Made by a program: the position numbers and the translations under genes. The notes beneath the pieces were generated by a model. The model had not been told where the DNA came from and ran no database searches. It saw only the letters and a list, made by a program, of their open reading frames with translations. A stretch of 64,000 nucleotides of DNA from Colocasia esculenta (taxonomy: Eukaryota > Streptophyta > Magnoliopsida > Alismatales > Araceae). The stretch lies in assembly GCA_014218235.1 (NCBI GenBank), contig CM024760.1, positions 14,054,049 through 14,118,048 on the forward strand, read 5' to 3'. Below, piece by piece: positions 45,800 through 58,009 of the stretch (the stretch's first letter is position 1; every line of letters starts with the position of its first letter).

Positions 45800-46821
45800 T
45801 GTTGTAAAAACAGTGGGATAATGGCATAATGCATGGCGATTCATCAACATATAAATCAGTGCAAACCATATGGTAATGCAATAAGAAGTAACATGTTCAT
45901 AAGCACATCCCGAAAGCAGAAATATAACATGAGCATGGTGATTACAAAATAATTAAGAACCGAAATAAGATGGTGGAGGCGTTCCATAATGGAACTCGCC
46001 TTAGAGAAAGTATCGCCCCCACTATACGGTGCGATTGGGGTCCGACGACCTTCTCCCAGGGTACAACCACGAGACACAGAATCGGTCTCACACAAGATCG
46101 ACTCCGTAAAGTGAAAGCTATATAGAAACCAAATCCTCTACTACGAAAAAGCTAGGGCAGGAAGCATGCACCGAGCACCGGAGAGTGCGTCCGACAGCGA
46201 CCGTAGCGGCTCGAACACCGGAGAGCGACAACGAAGATGCACTCGGACGGGAAGGCGACGACGGAGCGCAGGGACCTCGCCGGTAAGCAGTCTGACGTGG
46301 GGAGAGGGCGAGAGAGAGAGCAGTCGGGTCGCGAGCGGTTCCTCCAGACGAAGAGTCAACAGGCGTTTCAGATTTCGGTAACCACGATTAGGGAGACCCT
46401 AATCACTATATGAGACGCCTCACGTCCGCAGAACCCAAGACCATGGGCCAGTTCAGGGAACCGGTCTAAATAGGCCCAATCTCTCCAAGAAAATGGGGAA
46501 AACGCAAAAATAAGAAGCAAAAAGGTACCTAGGCAAGCCGGCTGGACTGCGTCATCACACGCGCGCGCGCGCCCAGCCCGGCGGCGCGCGTGTGTGATAT
46601 GGTCTAGCATAACTCCACCCTTGTCTATAAGACATAGTCCCATAGACATTAGGGGTTATGAAGCCCTTAACTCCTTAGGGGTATCCCATGTGGGACTAAA
46701 GACCCCTCACATAAGGACAACATAACACAACTTTTGAGGTACCTTTTACTTTATCAAACTTTTGTGTTTCTTTTCTCCCTTTTGTAGAATTGCCCTTTCT
46801 TTAGCCACATTTTACCCAACA
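45800..46821 (-). repeat. 5' LTR of the intact copia element
   Basis: 1022 bp, minus-strand start TGTTGGGTAAAATG and end TTTTTACAACA. A TATA-type box CTATATAGC lies at about 46119-46127 on the minus strand, placing a start site near 46090 and R/U5 from there to 45800. A GC-rich hairpin lies upstream at 46555-46596. Confidence 0.95.
46555..46596. repeat. GC-rich hairpin in copia U3
   Basis: TCACACGCGCGCGCGC and GGCGGCGCGCGTGTGTGA are inverted around a short GCCCAGCCC loop. The partner copy at about 40956-40997 is slightly diverged in its CG count. It could act in U3 regulation or termination; only the structure is seen. Confidence 0.7.
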
Positions 46822-46826
46822 GTTGC

Positions 46827-46932
46827 GGGCTCTTCCCGGATCTTAAATCTAGGCAAGAATAATTAGCATCTGTCTCTTCAATTGGCAGTACGCTTTATGC
46901 ATGCGTCGGGAACGTTCAGCACAAATGCTAAT
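46827..46932. repeat. Tail of repeat copy X1 after the copia insertion
   Basis: Resumes GGCTCTTCCCGGATCTTAAA directly after the duplicated GTTGC and is collinear with X2 53395-53491, up to the GATGGG start of Y1. Confidence 0.85.
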
Positions 46933-48363
46933 GATGGGTTAGAGTTTTCTTTAATTTTGGTCCAAGCTCATGGCCTAATTGAGCTTAATAAACCATGCAT
47001 TAATTAACTAATTAATTAGATATCTTGAATTAAATATTTATTTTACTATTTTAGGGTCATTTAATTCTTACTCTTGTCCCAATAAACTCTCATGGGTCTA
47101 ATTATCATGCTTGCTTTGATGGTCTTCGGGGTTATGTACATGAGATAATAAATTATCGATATTATCAGATTTTTTGACTTACCTAACGTGCACAACTCAC
47201 CCCGTTTTCTTAATCTATCATTGTAATATATTATTTAGTTCACACATAAAATTTTGTTTAATTTTGATGTAATTTTCTACATGTGATAATATATTTTTTA
47301 TTTATCAAAATTTTGTAAAAATTTAGGTTACTGTAGATATTTATTATGAGACTGATTTTTCAATTATAAGAAAGTAATTTTATTGAGCAAAATATAGTGT
47401 TTCAAGCTCCTTTTCAACCCCAAAAATTGCTAGCCTTACAATTTATATCAACTTTGTTATAAGATTATTTTTGTAACAAATATTTCTCATATACCCTTCA
47501 GCAACGAGGTTTGTCGGGCGGCTCGCACGTGGTGGGTGCACTCCCCATGTTTCACCTTAACGTGGTATCTAGAAGTTCCCGGGGACTCTTTCACCATCAT
47601 ATCATATAATAAAATTTTGTTTATTTTCTTTTGAAATAAGAAATTAATGTATAATTCTAGATTGGTATTTGATCATTTGGACGTGTGTATATACCTTTTG
47701 TATGTAAAATAATTAATTTGTTGCGTGTGCTACTCCGATTTTTTTAAAAAAGAGTACTTTTACAAATATTTTGACAAAAATTTATCACACATGATAAAAA
47801 TCACAAGTGATGGGTATCATTGGTGGTAGTTGCAATTTGTGGTAGAGAAATTGCCCACCACAGGGCGGGGGTTAAGAGTACTACATGACGAAAAAACGTG
47901 CACTTGAAAGCCATGGGGAGAAGTTGCCGATCATCTGTCTCTTCAATTGGCAGTACGCTTTATTTATGCGTGCTCGCGGTGGCGGCTTATGATGTCGTCC
48001 GCGGCAGCAAAGGCGTCCGCGTCTGTGCCGTGAAGGGCTTCTCCCATCGACTGGTCCATCTAGCAGGTGAAGAAGAGGGGTCGCGTGAGGGAGGGGATAA
48101 ATTTTTTCCCCATCGCTACCTAGGGACCCAGAATTATTTTGGGATTTGTATTTTAAACCCCCACGTTTCTAAATACGCATGAAGATATGGTTATCCTCCC
48201 CACCACCTTCTCTTTCTCCGCTGCACATTCTGTTTTTCAACATCTGAAGATTTCACACATATTTTGTGTAATAATGTTACTTTTATTTTTACAGTAGATA
48301 AGATGATTGTGTAATAATATTTCTGTTATTTTTATAATAGGTAAGATGACTGTGTAAAGGCCC

Positions 48364-50083
48364 CAGGGTTCGACCATGCCGCCCAAACCGCGGCGGCACG
48401 GGCGAACCGCACCGTGCCTGGGGCTCGGCGGTCGGGTCACCCCCAAGGGGTGACCGTCGTGGCACACAGCGGACCGGTACAATCCGGTCCACTAACTTCG
48501 GTTTTTTATTTTATTTTTCATACTTTTTTCGTATTCGGTGTGTTTAAGTGATCTAAATGATGTCTAATTGAAATAAAAATTAAACATAAATTAATTAAGA
48601 GATGATCTAAATTATAATAATTTTATTATAATTTTTAAATTATTTTTTTGTCAAGTAAAAATTATCTTAAAAATCAATAAATTGACTTAGTCTCAACATT
48701 TAAGGGATCTAATGGTGTCTAATTGAGATAAAATTTTAAACATAATCTAATTAATAGGTGATACAAATTGTAATAATTTTAGTTTAATTTTTTAAATTAA
48801 TTTTTTGTCAAGTAAAAACTGTCCCAAAATATATTAGGTCGACTTAATCTCAACATCTATACATCAATAACTCATGATATTTATATTTTTAGAATCAGTA
48901 TATTTTTATAGTAATTATGATGACTTCATATTTGACTTTATTTTGGAAACCAAATGTCGTCCCGTTGAAGTACAGAGAGTTCGTCGTACCGCGACAAATT
49001 CTGTGTGCACTTAAGGGTCTAATTAGTGTCTAATTGAGATAAAATTTCAAACATAAACTAATTAAGAGATGATACAAATTATAATAATTTATTAATATCT
49101 GAGATTAATTAGCATTAATAATGATAGCCCAATGTCATACTCAGAAGTGCGCACTCCGACGGGGTGACATTGGAAAACTGTAACGAAAATGAAATTTGAG
49201 AACACCATAATTTTCAGAAACATGTGGTGATATCAGAAATATAAATATCCGGAATTGTTGACGTACGGATTTCGATATTAAGCCGATGCAACTATTTTCC
49301 GAGTAATTTTTCACCCAGTGTAAAATAAATTCAAAAAATTAAAATAAAATCATCATAATTGTAAAACCATTACATTAGCTTATAGATAAAATTTTAATAT
49401 AAATAGACATTATTTGAATGGGTTTACAAGAGGATCTTCAGGCCAGCTAGTTTATGGGTTAATTATGTCAAACATTTTTGGGATCTTTAGGCTAGCTGGT
49501 TTATGGGTTAATTATGTCAAATCATTCTTCTCCATCTGCTACAGGCGGAAGTGGTGGTGGTGGTGGTGGTGTTCGTACTGGTGGTAGTGGTGGTGGTAGC
49601 ATGTACTTTTCATTAGAATCTGAGTTCACGCATGTTACCCAAGATAGTCGAGATCACGGTGCTCCACTAAACTATTCAAAAGGGTATCAAGTAGATGAGA
49701 AAATGTGACACATAGGTCCTGTGGACAGTAGTAGGTATCAAGGGATTGAATCCGATTTTGAGAGACTGAGCACATAGGACGACACAACATCTGAGGGTGC
49801 TAGTGAGGGTATGTATGTTAGATGAATATTAAATGGTTGTGGTGGGTTGACTTAAATGAGTAAATAAATTTATTTATATTTTTCAACCTCTTTATGTGAT
49901 GTTCTTATGTTTTACTCATTTTCTTTTGAAATTTACTCATTTCAAATATTAACTAAGTCACAAATTAAAAAATAAATCAAACAGGTCATTTTTCCATCGT
50001 ACCTCAGTGGTACGGTACGGTAAGATACGTACCGTGCCACAAAAAATGCGGTACGATCGATCCAGACGGTACGGCGAACCTTG
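48364..50083. mobile_element. hAT-like element carrying gypsy-LTR-like segments
   Basis: The 1720-bp element starts CAGGGTTCGACCATGCCG and ends CGGTACGGCGAACCTTG. It is flanked by AAAGGCCC on both sides (48356-48363, 50084-50091), and Y2 has the empty site at 54850-54857. The 8-bp duplication and CA(G/A)GGTTCG termini fit hAT. The interior holds three direct copies of a GTGTCTAATTGAGATAAAA segment (about 48550, 48715, 49025) and an inverted segment (about 49100-49440), both related to the last ~430 bp of the solo gypsy LTR at 20578-24015. GGTACGG motifs cluster at the right end. Confidence 0.8.
49514..49830 (+). pseudogene. Gly-rich ORF remnant inside the hAT-like element
   Basis: The frame from 49514 reads MSNHSSPSATGGSGGGGGGV..., then FSLESEFTHVTQDSRDHGAP, stopping at 49708 with similar Ser/Asp-rich coding continuing in phase for another ~100 nt. 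Gly/Ser-rich tails occur at the C-terminus of several plant hAT transposases, so this may be the last exon of one. No zinc finger, DDE residue or dimerisation domain is present. Low confidence as to identity. Confidence 0.3.
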
Positions 50084-51016
50084 AAAGGCCCTAGGTGTTG
50101 GTTTGTAGTTTTGCCTCCGATGCAAGAATATTTGTATGTGTATCCGTGCATCGCATGGATAACATGGAAGACCTAATTTAGGTCAAATTGTTCTATTCTT
50201 TTTTTTTATTTTTATCCTCCCCACCACCTTCTCTTCTTCCCTGTATATATAGGTACTTTTTGTAAACTAAAAGATGCTCTTTTGCAGTAAAATGTGCAAT
50301 CCTCCGCTGCACAGTATATTTTTCAACATATGAAGATATTTGTTCACACACTTAAATTGTTTAGCATTCCTAATGCATTTTGTAAATTACCATTTCAATT
50401 TATAATATCAAATAAATTCTATTTGATCTATTTTTGGTTTAGAAAAGTTATATTTCCTTATTTATTTATCAATATATGAAAATTATCTTTTCTTATTTAC
50501 CTTTTCAAATTATTTTAACAATTATACTATAGTCACGGATATACTACAACATGAAGTGAGTTTACAACAATCAAATTGAGGATCAAGAAGATTGATAAAT
50601 GGGAGGTTATGATTTTATATATTTTACGGACTTTAGTTTATAAAACTGTAGTTTCATATTGTCAATAAGACTATTAATGATTTATGTATTAGATAATTTT
50701 TATATATGTTTTATGACTTTAGTAATACATATAGATCGGATAATTTAATAATATTTTAACATATTATTGCTCATATTTATTATCAAATACTATAGCATCA
50801 TAATTTGATGTTATCCGTGTGTCGCACACGTATAGAACTAAATTGATATTTTATTATCAATCTGTTTTTTGTGTATTGCTTCATATACATGATGTTTCAT
50901 ATATTTTGCTCCTCCATTATCAATTACCATAGAATCATATTTCTCTTCTATAAATAAATATTTTAAATAAAAAATAAATTAACTTACTGCAATTTTGATA
51001 TTATCCTTGCAACGCA

Positions 51017-53491
51017 ACAAACTCTCATGGGTCTAATTATCATGTTTGTTTTGATGATCTTTGGGGTTATGTACATGAGATAATAAATTATCAATATATC
51101 AGATTTTTTGACTTTTACAGTTTATACTAACGTGCACAACTCACCCCGTTTTCTTAATATATCATTGTAATATATTATTTAGTTCACACATATAAATTTT
51201 TGTTTAATTATTATGTAATTTTCAACATGTGATAATATATTTTTTTATTTTTCAAAATTTTGTAAAAATTTAGGTAACTGCTCATATTTATTATGAGACT
51301 GATTTTCCAATTATAAGAAAGTAATTTTATCGACAAAAATATAGTATTTCAAGCTCCTTTTCAACCCCAAACATTGCTAGCCTTACAATTTATATCAACT
51401 TTATTATGAGATAATTTTGTAACAAATATTTCTCATATACCCTTCAGCAACGAGGTTTGCCGGGCGGCTTGCACGTGGTGGGTGCACTCCCCATGCTCCG
51501 CCTTAACGTGGTATCTAGAAGTTCTCGGGGACCCTTTCGCCATCATATCATATAATAAAATTTTGTTTATCTTCTTTTGAAATAAGAAATTAATGTATAA
51601 TTTTAGACTGGTATTTGGTCCTTTGGACATGTGTATATACCTTTTGTGTGTAAACAATTAATTTGTTGCCTGTGCTACTCCGATTTTTATAAAAACGAGT
51701 ACTTTTACAAATATTTTGACAGAAGTTTATCACACGTGATCAAAATCACACGTGATGGGTACACGTACGGTCATTGGTGGTAGTTGCAATTTGTGGTGGA
51801 GAAGTTGCCCACCACGGGGCGGGGGTTAAGAGTACTACATGACGAAAAACGGAGGGACCATGAAGAACACAGGTTAACTACTGTTTTATTTGCAAATTAG
51901 TGATTTGTAACAAGTGTTGCAAATTCGAGTTTGCTATCTCATGACATGAGGTATTATAAGACTAAATTTACAACATTTGTTGCAAACTTTTGATTTACAA
52001 GACTTTTCATTTCTTCAATAATATTGGCTTGAGTATCACTGCATATAGTACATGTTTTGAATGGATAGAAAACTTTTCTCTTTCTCATGTTGCTCTAATT
52101 AAAGACATATGAGTAATTAATATTTATTACCGTTCGTGACAGATAAGAAGGATAAAGTGGATTCATCCATCTCACCTCTACATGGTAAATCAGAGATTTG
52201 AAAAAATTGGATGTGACTATGTGAGAGTTATTATAATCGCCAAAAAATAAATGGCACACCTCTAATGGGTGTGCCATGTTTAGTGCACACCAAGATGTGC
52301 AATAAATGTTTCTCCATAGTAATTGGGATGGTCGATATGATCCATATATCCTGTGCTCACTTGTGATGTCAGTATAGATGTTTCCATGACATATATAGTA
52401 CTACACCAATAAAACATGTTTACTTCACTCATCAATATTAACTTTTTAGACAGGCAGTAAGTAAGAATTATTCTTTAAAGATACCATGCAAATATTAACT
52501 TAATTTTGGCCGTTATGACCACACTATGAGAAGCAGTGAACTTCGTTAATCAAAGGGAAAGAGAGTACGTAATTAGAGACGTGCACTTAAAAGCCATGGG
52601 AGAAGGGAGGAACTGAGTACGTACTTAGCACAGAGGCATTCCAATATATAAGAAGACGGTATGATATATGCAGTACAGAATAAGTATCCACTTTTATCTT
52701 ATTAGCCGGATATGAGATAAAAAATTTACCCGGCCAATATTAAGATTAGGAGAAATATTAGTTATTCAGGCGGCCGCATAACTATCCGAGCTGAATTGGT
52801 TGCGGCTCCCGATTTGATTGATCGGATGTGTGGGCCTCACAACGTGCTCGAGTACGTGGGGCTTGCGCACTCATACCAATTAGGTTGGACGCACACCCAT
52901 TCCACATCATGCGAGTTACTCGACAGCCTGAGTAACTAACATTTCTCTAAGATTAGTTGCCTACGTGCTCGAGTTAATAAGCAAAATTCACTTTAATCAT
53001 TTCCCTGTAGAAGAATTGAGTGGAGGGACCAACAAACTAATGATTTTTGTATTTACATGTGTTTTATAATAAAATTAAAGTGGACAGAAAAAATATTATT
53101 ATTAATAAAAATAAGAGAAAAAAGTGTTATCAAATCCACTTAATTAATAATTTTTAGGACAAATAAATTAAGAGTCTTTATTCAGATGTTTGATTTATTT
53201 TCTAACATCTAAAAAAACTGTAATTTATTATAATAAATGTTATCTCTTATTACAATATATGTTAAGTCTTGTTATAATAAAAATCTTTTTATTACGTTCA
53301 AATATTTCTAATTAATTTATATTAATTTTAAAATGTGTCTTCCATTAAATATTTTTCAGTGGGTAATACCAATTACCCGTGCCGACAAGGTTGCGGGCTC
53401 TTCCCGGATCTTAAAACTAGGCAAGAATAATTAGCATCTATCTGTTCAACTGGCAGTACATGCGTCGGGAACGTTCAGCACAGATGCTAAT
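51017..53491. repeat. Repeat X, copy X2
   Basis: Starts inside the X head (AAACTCTCATGGG), lacking the first ~150 bp of X1, and runs to GCACAGATGCTAA. It has no copia and no 38136-type MITE; it lacks the left arm of the 38941 MITE but has the 39558-type MITE. It provides the empty target for the copia element at about 53390-53394. Confidence 0.85.
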
Positions 53492-55777
53492 GATGGGCTA
53501 GAGTTTTCTTTAATTTTGGTCCAAGTTCATGGCCTAATTGAGCTTAATAAACCATGCATTAATAACTAATTATTAGATATCTTGAATTAAATATTTATTT
53601 TACTATTTTAGGGTCATTTAATCCTTACTCTTGCTCTCATGGGTCTAATCATCATGGTTGCTTTGATGGTCTTTGGGTTTTGTACATGAGAGAACAAATT
53701 ATCGATATTATCAGATTTTTTGACTTACCTAACGTGCACAACTCACCCCGTTTTCTAATCTATCATTGTAATATATTATTTAGTTCACACATAAATTTTT
53801 GTTAATTTTGATGTAATTTTCTACATGTGATAATATATTTTTTATTTATCAAAATTTTGCAAAAATTATGTTACTGCAGATATTTATTATGAGGCTGATT
53901 TTTCAATTATAAGAAAGTAATTTTATTGAGCAAAATATAGTATTTCAAACTCCTTTTCAACCCCAAATATTGCTAGCCTTACAATTTATATCAACTTTGT
54001 TATATGATTATTTTTGTAACAAATATTTCTCATATACCCTTCAGCAACGAAGTTTGTCAGGCGACTTGCACGTGGTAGGTGCACTCCCCATGCTTCGCCT
54101 TAACGTGGTATCTAGAAGTTCTCGGGGACTCTTTCGCCATGATATCATATTATAAAATTTTGATTATTTTCTTTTGAAATAATAATTAATGTATAATTCT
54201 AGATTGGTATTTGGTCCTTTGGACGTGTGTGTATACCTTTTGTATGTAAAACAATTAATTTGTTGCGTACGCTACTCCGATTTTTCTAAAAAAGTACTTT
54301 TACAAATATTTTGACAGAAATTTATCACACTGGATCAAAATCACACGAGATGGACGTCATTAGTGGTAGTTGCAATTTGTGGTGGAGAAGTTGTCCACCA
54401 CAGGGCGGTGGTTAAGAGTACTACATGACGAAAAAAACACGTGCCCTTGAAAGGCATGGGGAGAAGTTGCCGATCATCTGTCTCTTCAATTGGCAGTACG
54501 CTTATGCGTGCTCGCCGTGGCGGCTTAAGATGTTCCATCGACTGGTCCATCTAGCAGGTGAAGAAGAGGGGTCGCGTGAGGGAGGGATAAATTTTTTCCC
54601 CATCGCTACCTAGGGACCCAGAATTATTTGGGATTTGTATTTTAAACCCCCACTTTTCTAAATACGCATGAAGATATGGTTATCTTCCCCACCACCTTCT
54701 CTTCCTCCGCTGCACATTCTGTTTTTCAACATCTGAAGATTTCACACACTTTTTTTTGTGTGTAATAATGTTACTTTTATTTTTACAGTAGATAAGATGA
54801 TTGTGTAATAATATTTCTTTTATTTTTATAATAGGTAAGATGACTGTGTAAAGGCCCTAGGTGTTGGTTTGTAGTTTTGCCTCCGATGCAAGCATATTTG
54901 TATGTGTATCCGTGCATCGCATGGATAACATGGATGACCTAATTTAGGTCAAATTGTTCTATTCTTTTATTTTTATTTTTATCCTCCCCACCATCTTCTC
55001 TTCTTCCCTGTATATATAGGTACTTTTTGTAAACTAAAAGATGCTCTTTTGCAGTAAAATGTGCAATCCTCCGCTGCAAATTATATTTTTCAACATATGA
55101 AGATATTTGTTCACACACTTAAATTGTTTAGCATTCCTAATGCATTTTGTAAATTACCAATTTCAATTTATAATATCAAATAAATTCTATTTGATCTATT
55201 TTTGGTTTAGAAAAGTTATATTTCCTTATTTATTTATCATATATATGAAAATTATCTTTTCTTATTTACTTTTTCAAATTATTTTAATAATTATACTATA
55301 GTCACGGAACATGAAGTGAGTTTACAACAATCAAGATTGAGGATCAAGAAGATTGATAGATGGGAGGCTATGATTTTATATATTTTACGGACTTTAGTTT
55401 ATAAAACTGTGTTTCATATTGTCAATAAGACTATTAATGATTTATGTATTAGATAATTTTTATATATATTTTATGACTTTAGTAATACATATAGATCGGA
55501 TAATTTAATAATATTTCAACATATTATTGCTCATATTTTATTATCAAATACTATAGCATCATAATTTGATGTTATCCGTCGTTGCACATGTATAGAACTA
55601 AATTGATATTTTTTTATCAATCTGTTTTTTGTGTATTGCTTCATATACATGATGTTTCATATATTTTTGCTCCTCCATTATCAATTACCATAGAATCATA
55701 ATTCTCTTCTATAAATAAATATTTTAAATAAAAAAATAAATTAACTTACTGCAATTTTGATATTATCCTTGCAACGC
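53492..55777. repeat. Repeat Y, copy Y2
   Basis: Collinear with Y1 minus the hAT-like element, and with Y0 minus its two MITEs. The gene-fragment block is degraded (about 54480-54570). It ends at TTGCAACGCAAC, followed directly by X3. X2 plus Y2 is 4761 bp, the length of one repeat period. Confidence 0.85.
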
Positions 55778-56131
55778 AACAAACTCTCATGGGTCTAATT
55801 ATCATGTTTGTTTTGATGATCTTTGGGGTTATGTACATGAGATAATAAATTATCAATATTATCAGATTTTTTGACTTTTACAGTTTATACCTAACGTGCA
55901 CAACTCACCCCGTTTTCGTAATATATCATTGTAATATATTATTTAGTTCACACATATAAATTTTTGTTTAATTTTGATGTAATTTTCTACATGTGATAAT
56001 ATATTTTTTTATTTATCAAAATTTTGTAAAAATTTAGGTAACTGCTGATATTTATTATGCGACTGATTTTCCAATTATAAGACAGTAATTTTATTGACAA
56101 AAATATAGTATTTCAAGCTCCTTTTCAACCC
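55778..56131. repeat. Repeat X, copy X3, truncated by Tat element 2
   Basis: Begins AAACTCTCATGGGTCTAATT like X2 and stops at TTTTCAACCC, where TGTGGTGG of Tat element 2 starts. The junction lies inside a phrase that continues as CCCCAAA in X1, X2, Y1 and Y2, so the array originally extended further. Confidence 0.85.
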
Positions 56132-56871
56132 TGTGGTGGTATGTTCCTGTTTGGGCCGGAGCCAAACGGCCCTCCACTAGAGAAGATGGGGAAGACGACC
56201 GCTGGTGCGGACGGACACCTACAAAACCAGAGACGGATCAGGGGGCCCGGTGAAGACCGGGGAAACCCTCCGATGCCTAAGTCAGTATCAAGCTTGCAAG
56301 GCAGGGGGCTTGTATGTGTAAGGGTGTGTTCGCGTGAGAGAGAACTTACCGGTGCATGGTCCTGTACCTGTACCTTTATAAGCGTAGGTGCGGTGGCAAT
56401 CGTGCGTAACGTAGGTAGATCGTGCCTAAAAAGGCGCCTATATGGGTGCGCATAACGGAAGGAGTTATGCACCCAGACGTCTGTTGAGATGCCAGGCAAC
56501 TAACGCGCCTCTTGATGATGGAGTGCGTGGCCTGGGACGGTTATAACTGTCGCGAGGATACGAAGAGCTGTTCGGTAACCTCCGGACAAGATCACCGAGC
56601 AGGTGACTCGTGTGGCGAAGGAACGTGCTGATCGTAGCGTCCGTAATTGTTCGGTACTGCCTGTAGTTGTTCGGAACAACAAGACAGGTGACCTGCTCGG
56701 AAGCATGCAGAGGGGCTTGGCAACGTTTGATCACGGGAGTCATACATTGGAGGTCTTCGAACCACCCTGATGAGGACGTGGCCCTTGGAGATGGTGTCAC
56801 GTTTGTTGACAGGACACGAGAGGGCCGTAATGGGCCATCATGGGCCTAGGTGACCAGATTTGGCCACCACA
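56132..56871 (-). repeat. 3' LTR of Tat element 2
   Basis: 740 bp, TGTGGTGGTATG...TTGGCCACCACA, with eight-base inverted ends. The minus-strand TATA box CTTATAAAGGTA lies at 56371-56382. It is followed by CTTGCCCCCCACGCTCTC, the complement of the polypurine tract. Confidence 0.9.
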
Positions 56872-57138
56872 CTTGCCCCCCACGCTCTCGAGTGGCTCGG
56901 TGAGACGAGCGCTTCGAGGGCGTCGCTTTCGCATTTAATGCGATGGCCCGTTGCGGGGTGCCGCCGCTTGGAGTCCTGTCAAACGGCTAACCCATCATGA
57001 TGGGTGCACAGCCGTGTCGAGCCAGGAGCGTCGTTGTTGCGTTCGAACGGTCGCCGACGTTGTACCCGAGGGGAAACTTTCAAAACTGGAAGGAGCGGCG
57101 TTTTAGGGCCCGCCTCGAATTTCACTCCCTCCCCTTTC

Positions 57139-57145
57139 CTTATAA
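57139..57145 (+). promoter_or_regulatory. TATA box candidate for the antisense ORF of Tat element 2
   Basis: CCTTATAAGG about 145 bp before ATG 57287, the position equivalent to 24096 in element 1. Conservation between diverged elements supports a real antisense promoter. Confidence 0.5.
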
Positions 57146-58009
57146 GGAGGGGAGGAGGCGAAGGCGGGAGCCACGCCGACGAAAAACCTTCCAGCGTTCC
57201 AGCTTTCGAGTTTTCTTGCCTTCCTAGCTTCCCTCCTTCTCCTTCGTCTCCTCTTGCTGCTGCTGCTTCCTGCGACTCTTCCAGTGATGGCGAGCAGAGG
57301 GAAGGCCGTTTTCGGAGCAAGTGGGGTGACCACCGTGGCATCCAGCGGACCACGTACCGCCATTACAGCAGACTCCGTGAGCGCTTCAGGATCGGTGACG
57401 AGTACGAGATCATCGACGCGAAGGAGGGGGAGTCATTCTTGGTGAACAAACCAGGTTGTCTCCTCCTTTCTGTAGATCACCTGGAGGAGGCTTCTGGCTA
57501 CTGCTGCCGGAAGTGGCGAAGGCGCTCCTGAACTGTTGGGGCGTTTCGCCAATACAACTGACGCCCAACACATGGAGGTACATATGCATCTTCGGCGTCA
57601 TCTGCAAGATCAAAGAGATTCGGGGCTCAACGGATGTTTTCCGGTCTCACTTCAAGCTGTCTGCTTCTCGGGCGTCAGGAGCAGATGTCTACTACGCGAA
57701 GCACCGAACAGACAGGATGCACATGTTGAACCACTCCTATATTTTACCCTTTTATTTTGGTGATAACAAAATATATGTTTAATTAATTTTTATTAAAAAT
57801 ATTTAATATCATGTTTTTCTTAATAAATATAAATTTATGTGATTAATTGAATATTAAATATATTTAATACCATGAATTTTCTAATAATAAATTAAATATC
57901 ATAATTTTCTAATAAATATAATTTATGACATTATTGCCATGTGATTTGCACTAAAACGATAAATCGATGTACAGTCAATATACATCGATTTCAGTTCAAA
58001 GTGCCATAA

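Larger units (their letters stand above)
40201..46821 (-). mobile_element. Complete, apparently intact Ty1/copia retrotransposon
   Basis: TG...CA LTRs (40201-41220 and 45800-46821) are flanked by GTTGC (40196-40200 and 46822-46826). X2 holds the empty site ACAAGGTTGCGGGCTC around 53386-53400, which proves both ends. One uninterrupted gag-pol frame fills the interior. The LTRs differ by scattered substitutions and one-base indels, only a few percent by eye, so insertion is recent relative to the other elements here. No tRNA-type PBS follows the 5' LTR. Confidence 0.95.
46933..51016. repeat. Repeat Y, copy Y1 (split by hAT-like element)
   Basis: Starts GATGGGTTAGAG, shares about 0.95 kb with the X head, then the VKGFS gene-fragment block (47960-48060) and the AT-rich tail, ending at TTGCAACGCAAC. 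Interrupted at 48364-50083. The fragment LAVAAYDVVRGSKG...VKGFSH aligns without indels to 3265-3340, and Y2 retains only part of it. Confidence 0.8.

Noticed and set aside
50139..50165. Helitron 3' hairpin suggested by ATCCGTGCATCGCATGGAT (also near 4336, 5583, 54905)
   Set aside because: Palindrome-like, but no CTRR end follows, no TC start was found, and it is internal to repeat Y in all copies.
54425..54613. Small gene with VHLAGEEEGSREGG (also 47898-48182)
   Set aside because: Only a degraded gene-fragment block shared by repeat Y copies; frames differ among copies after the VKGFSH motif.
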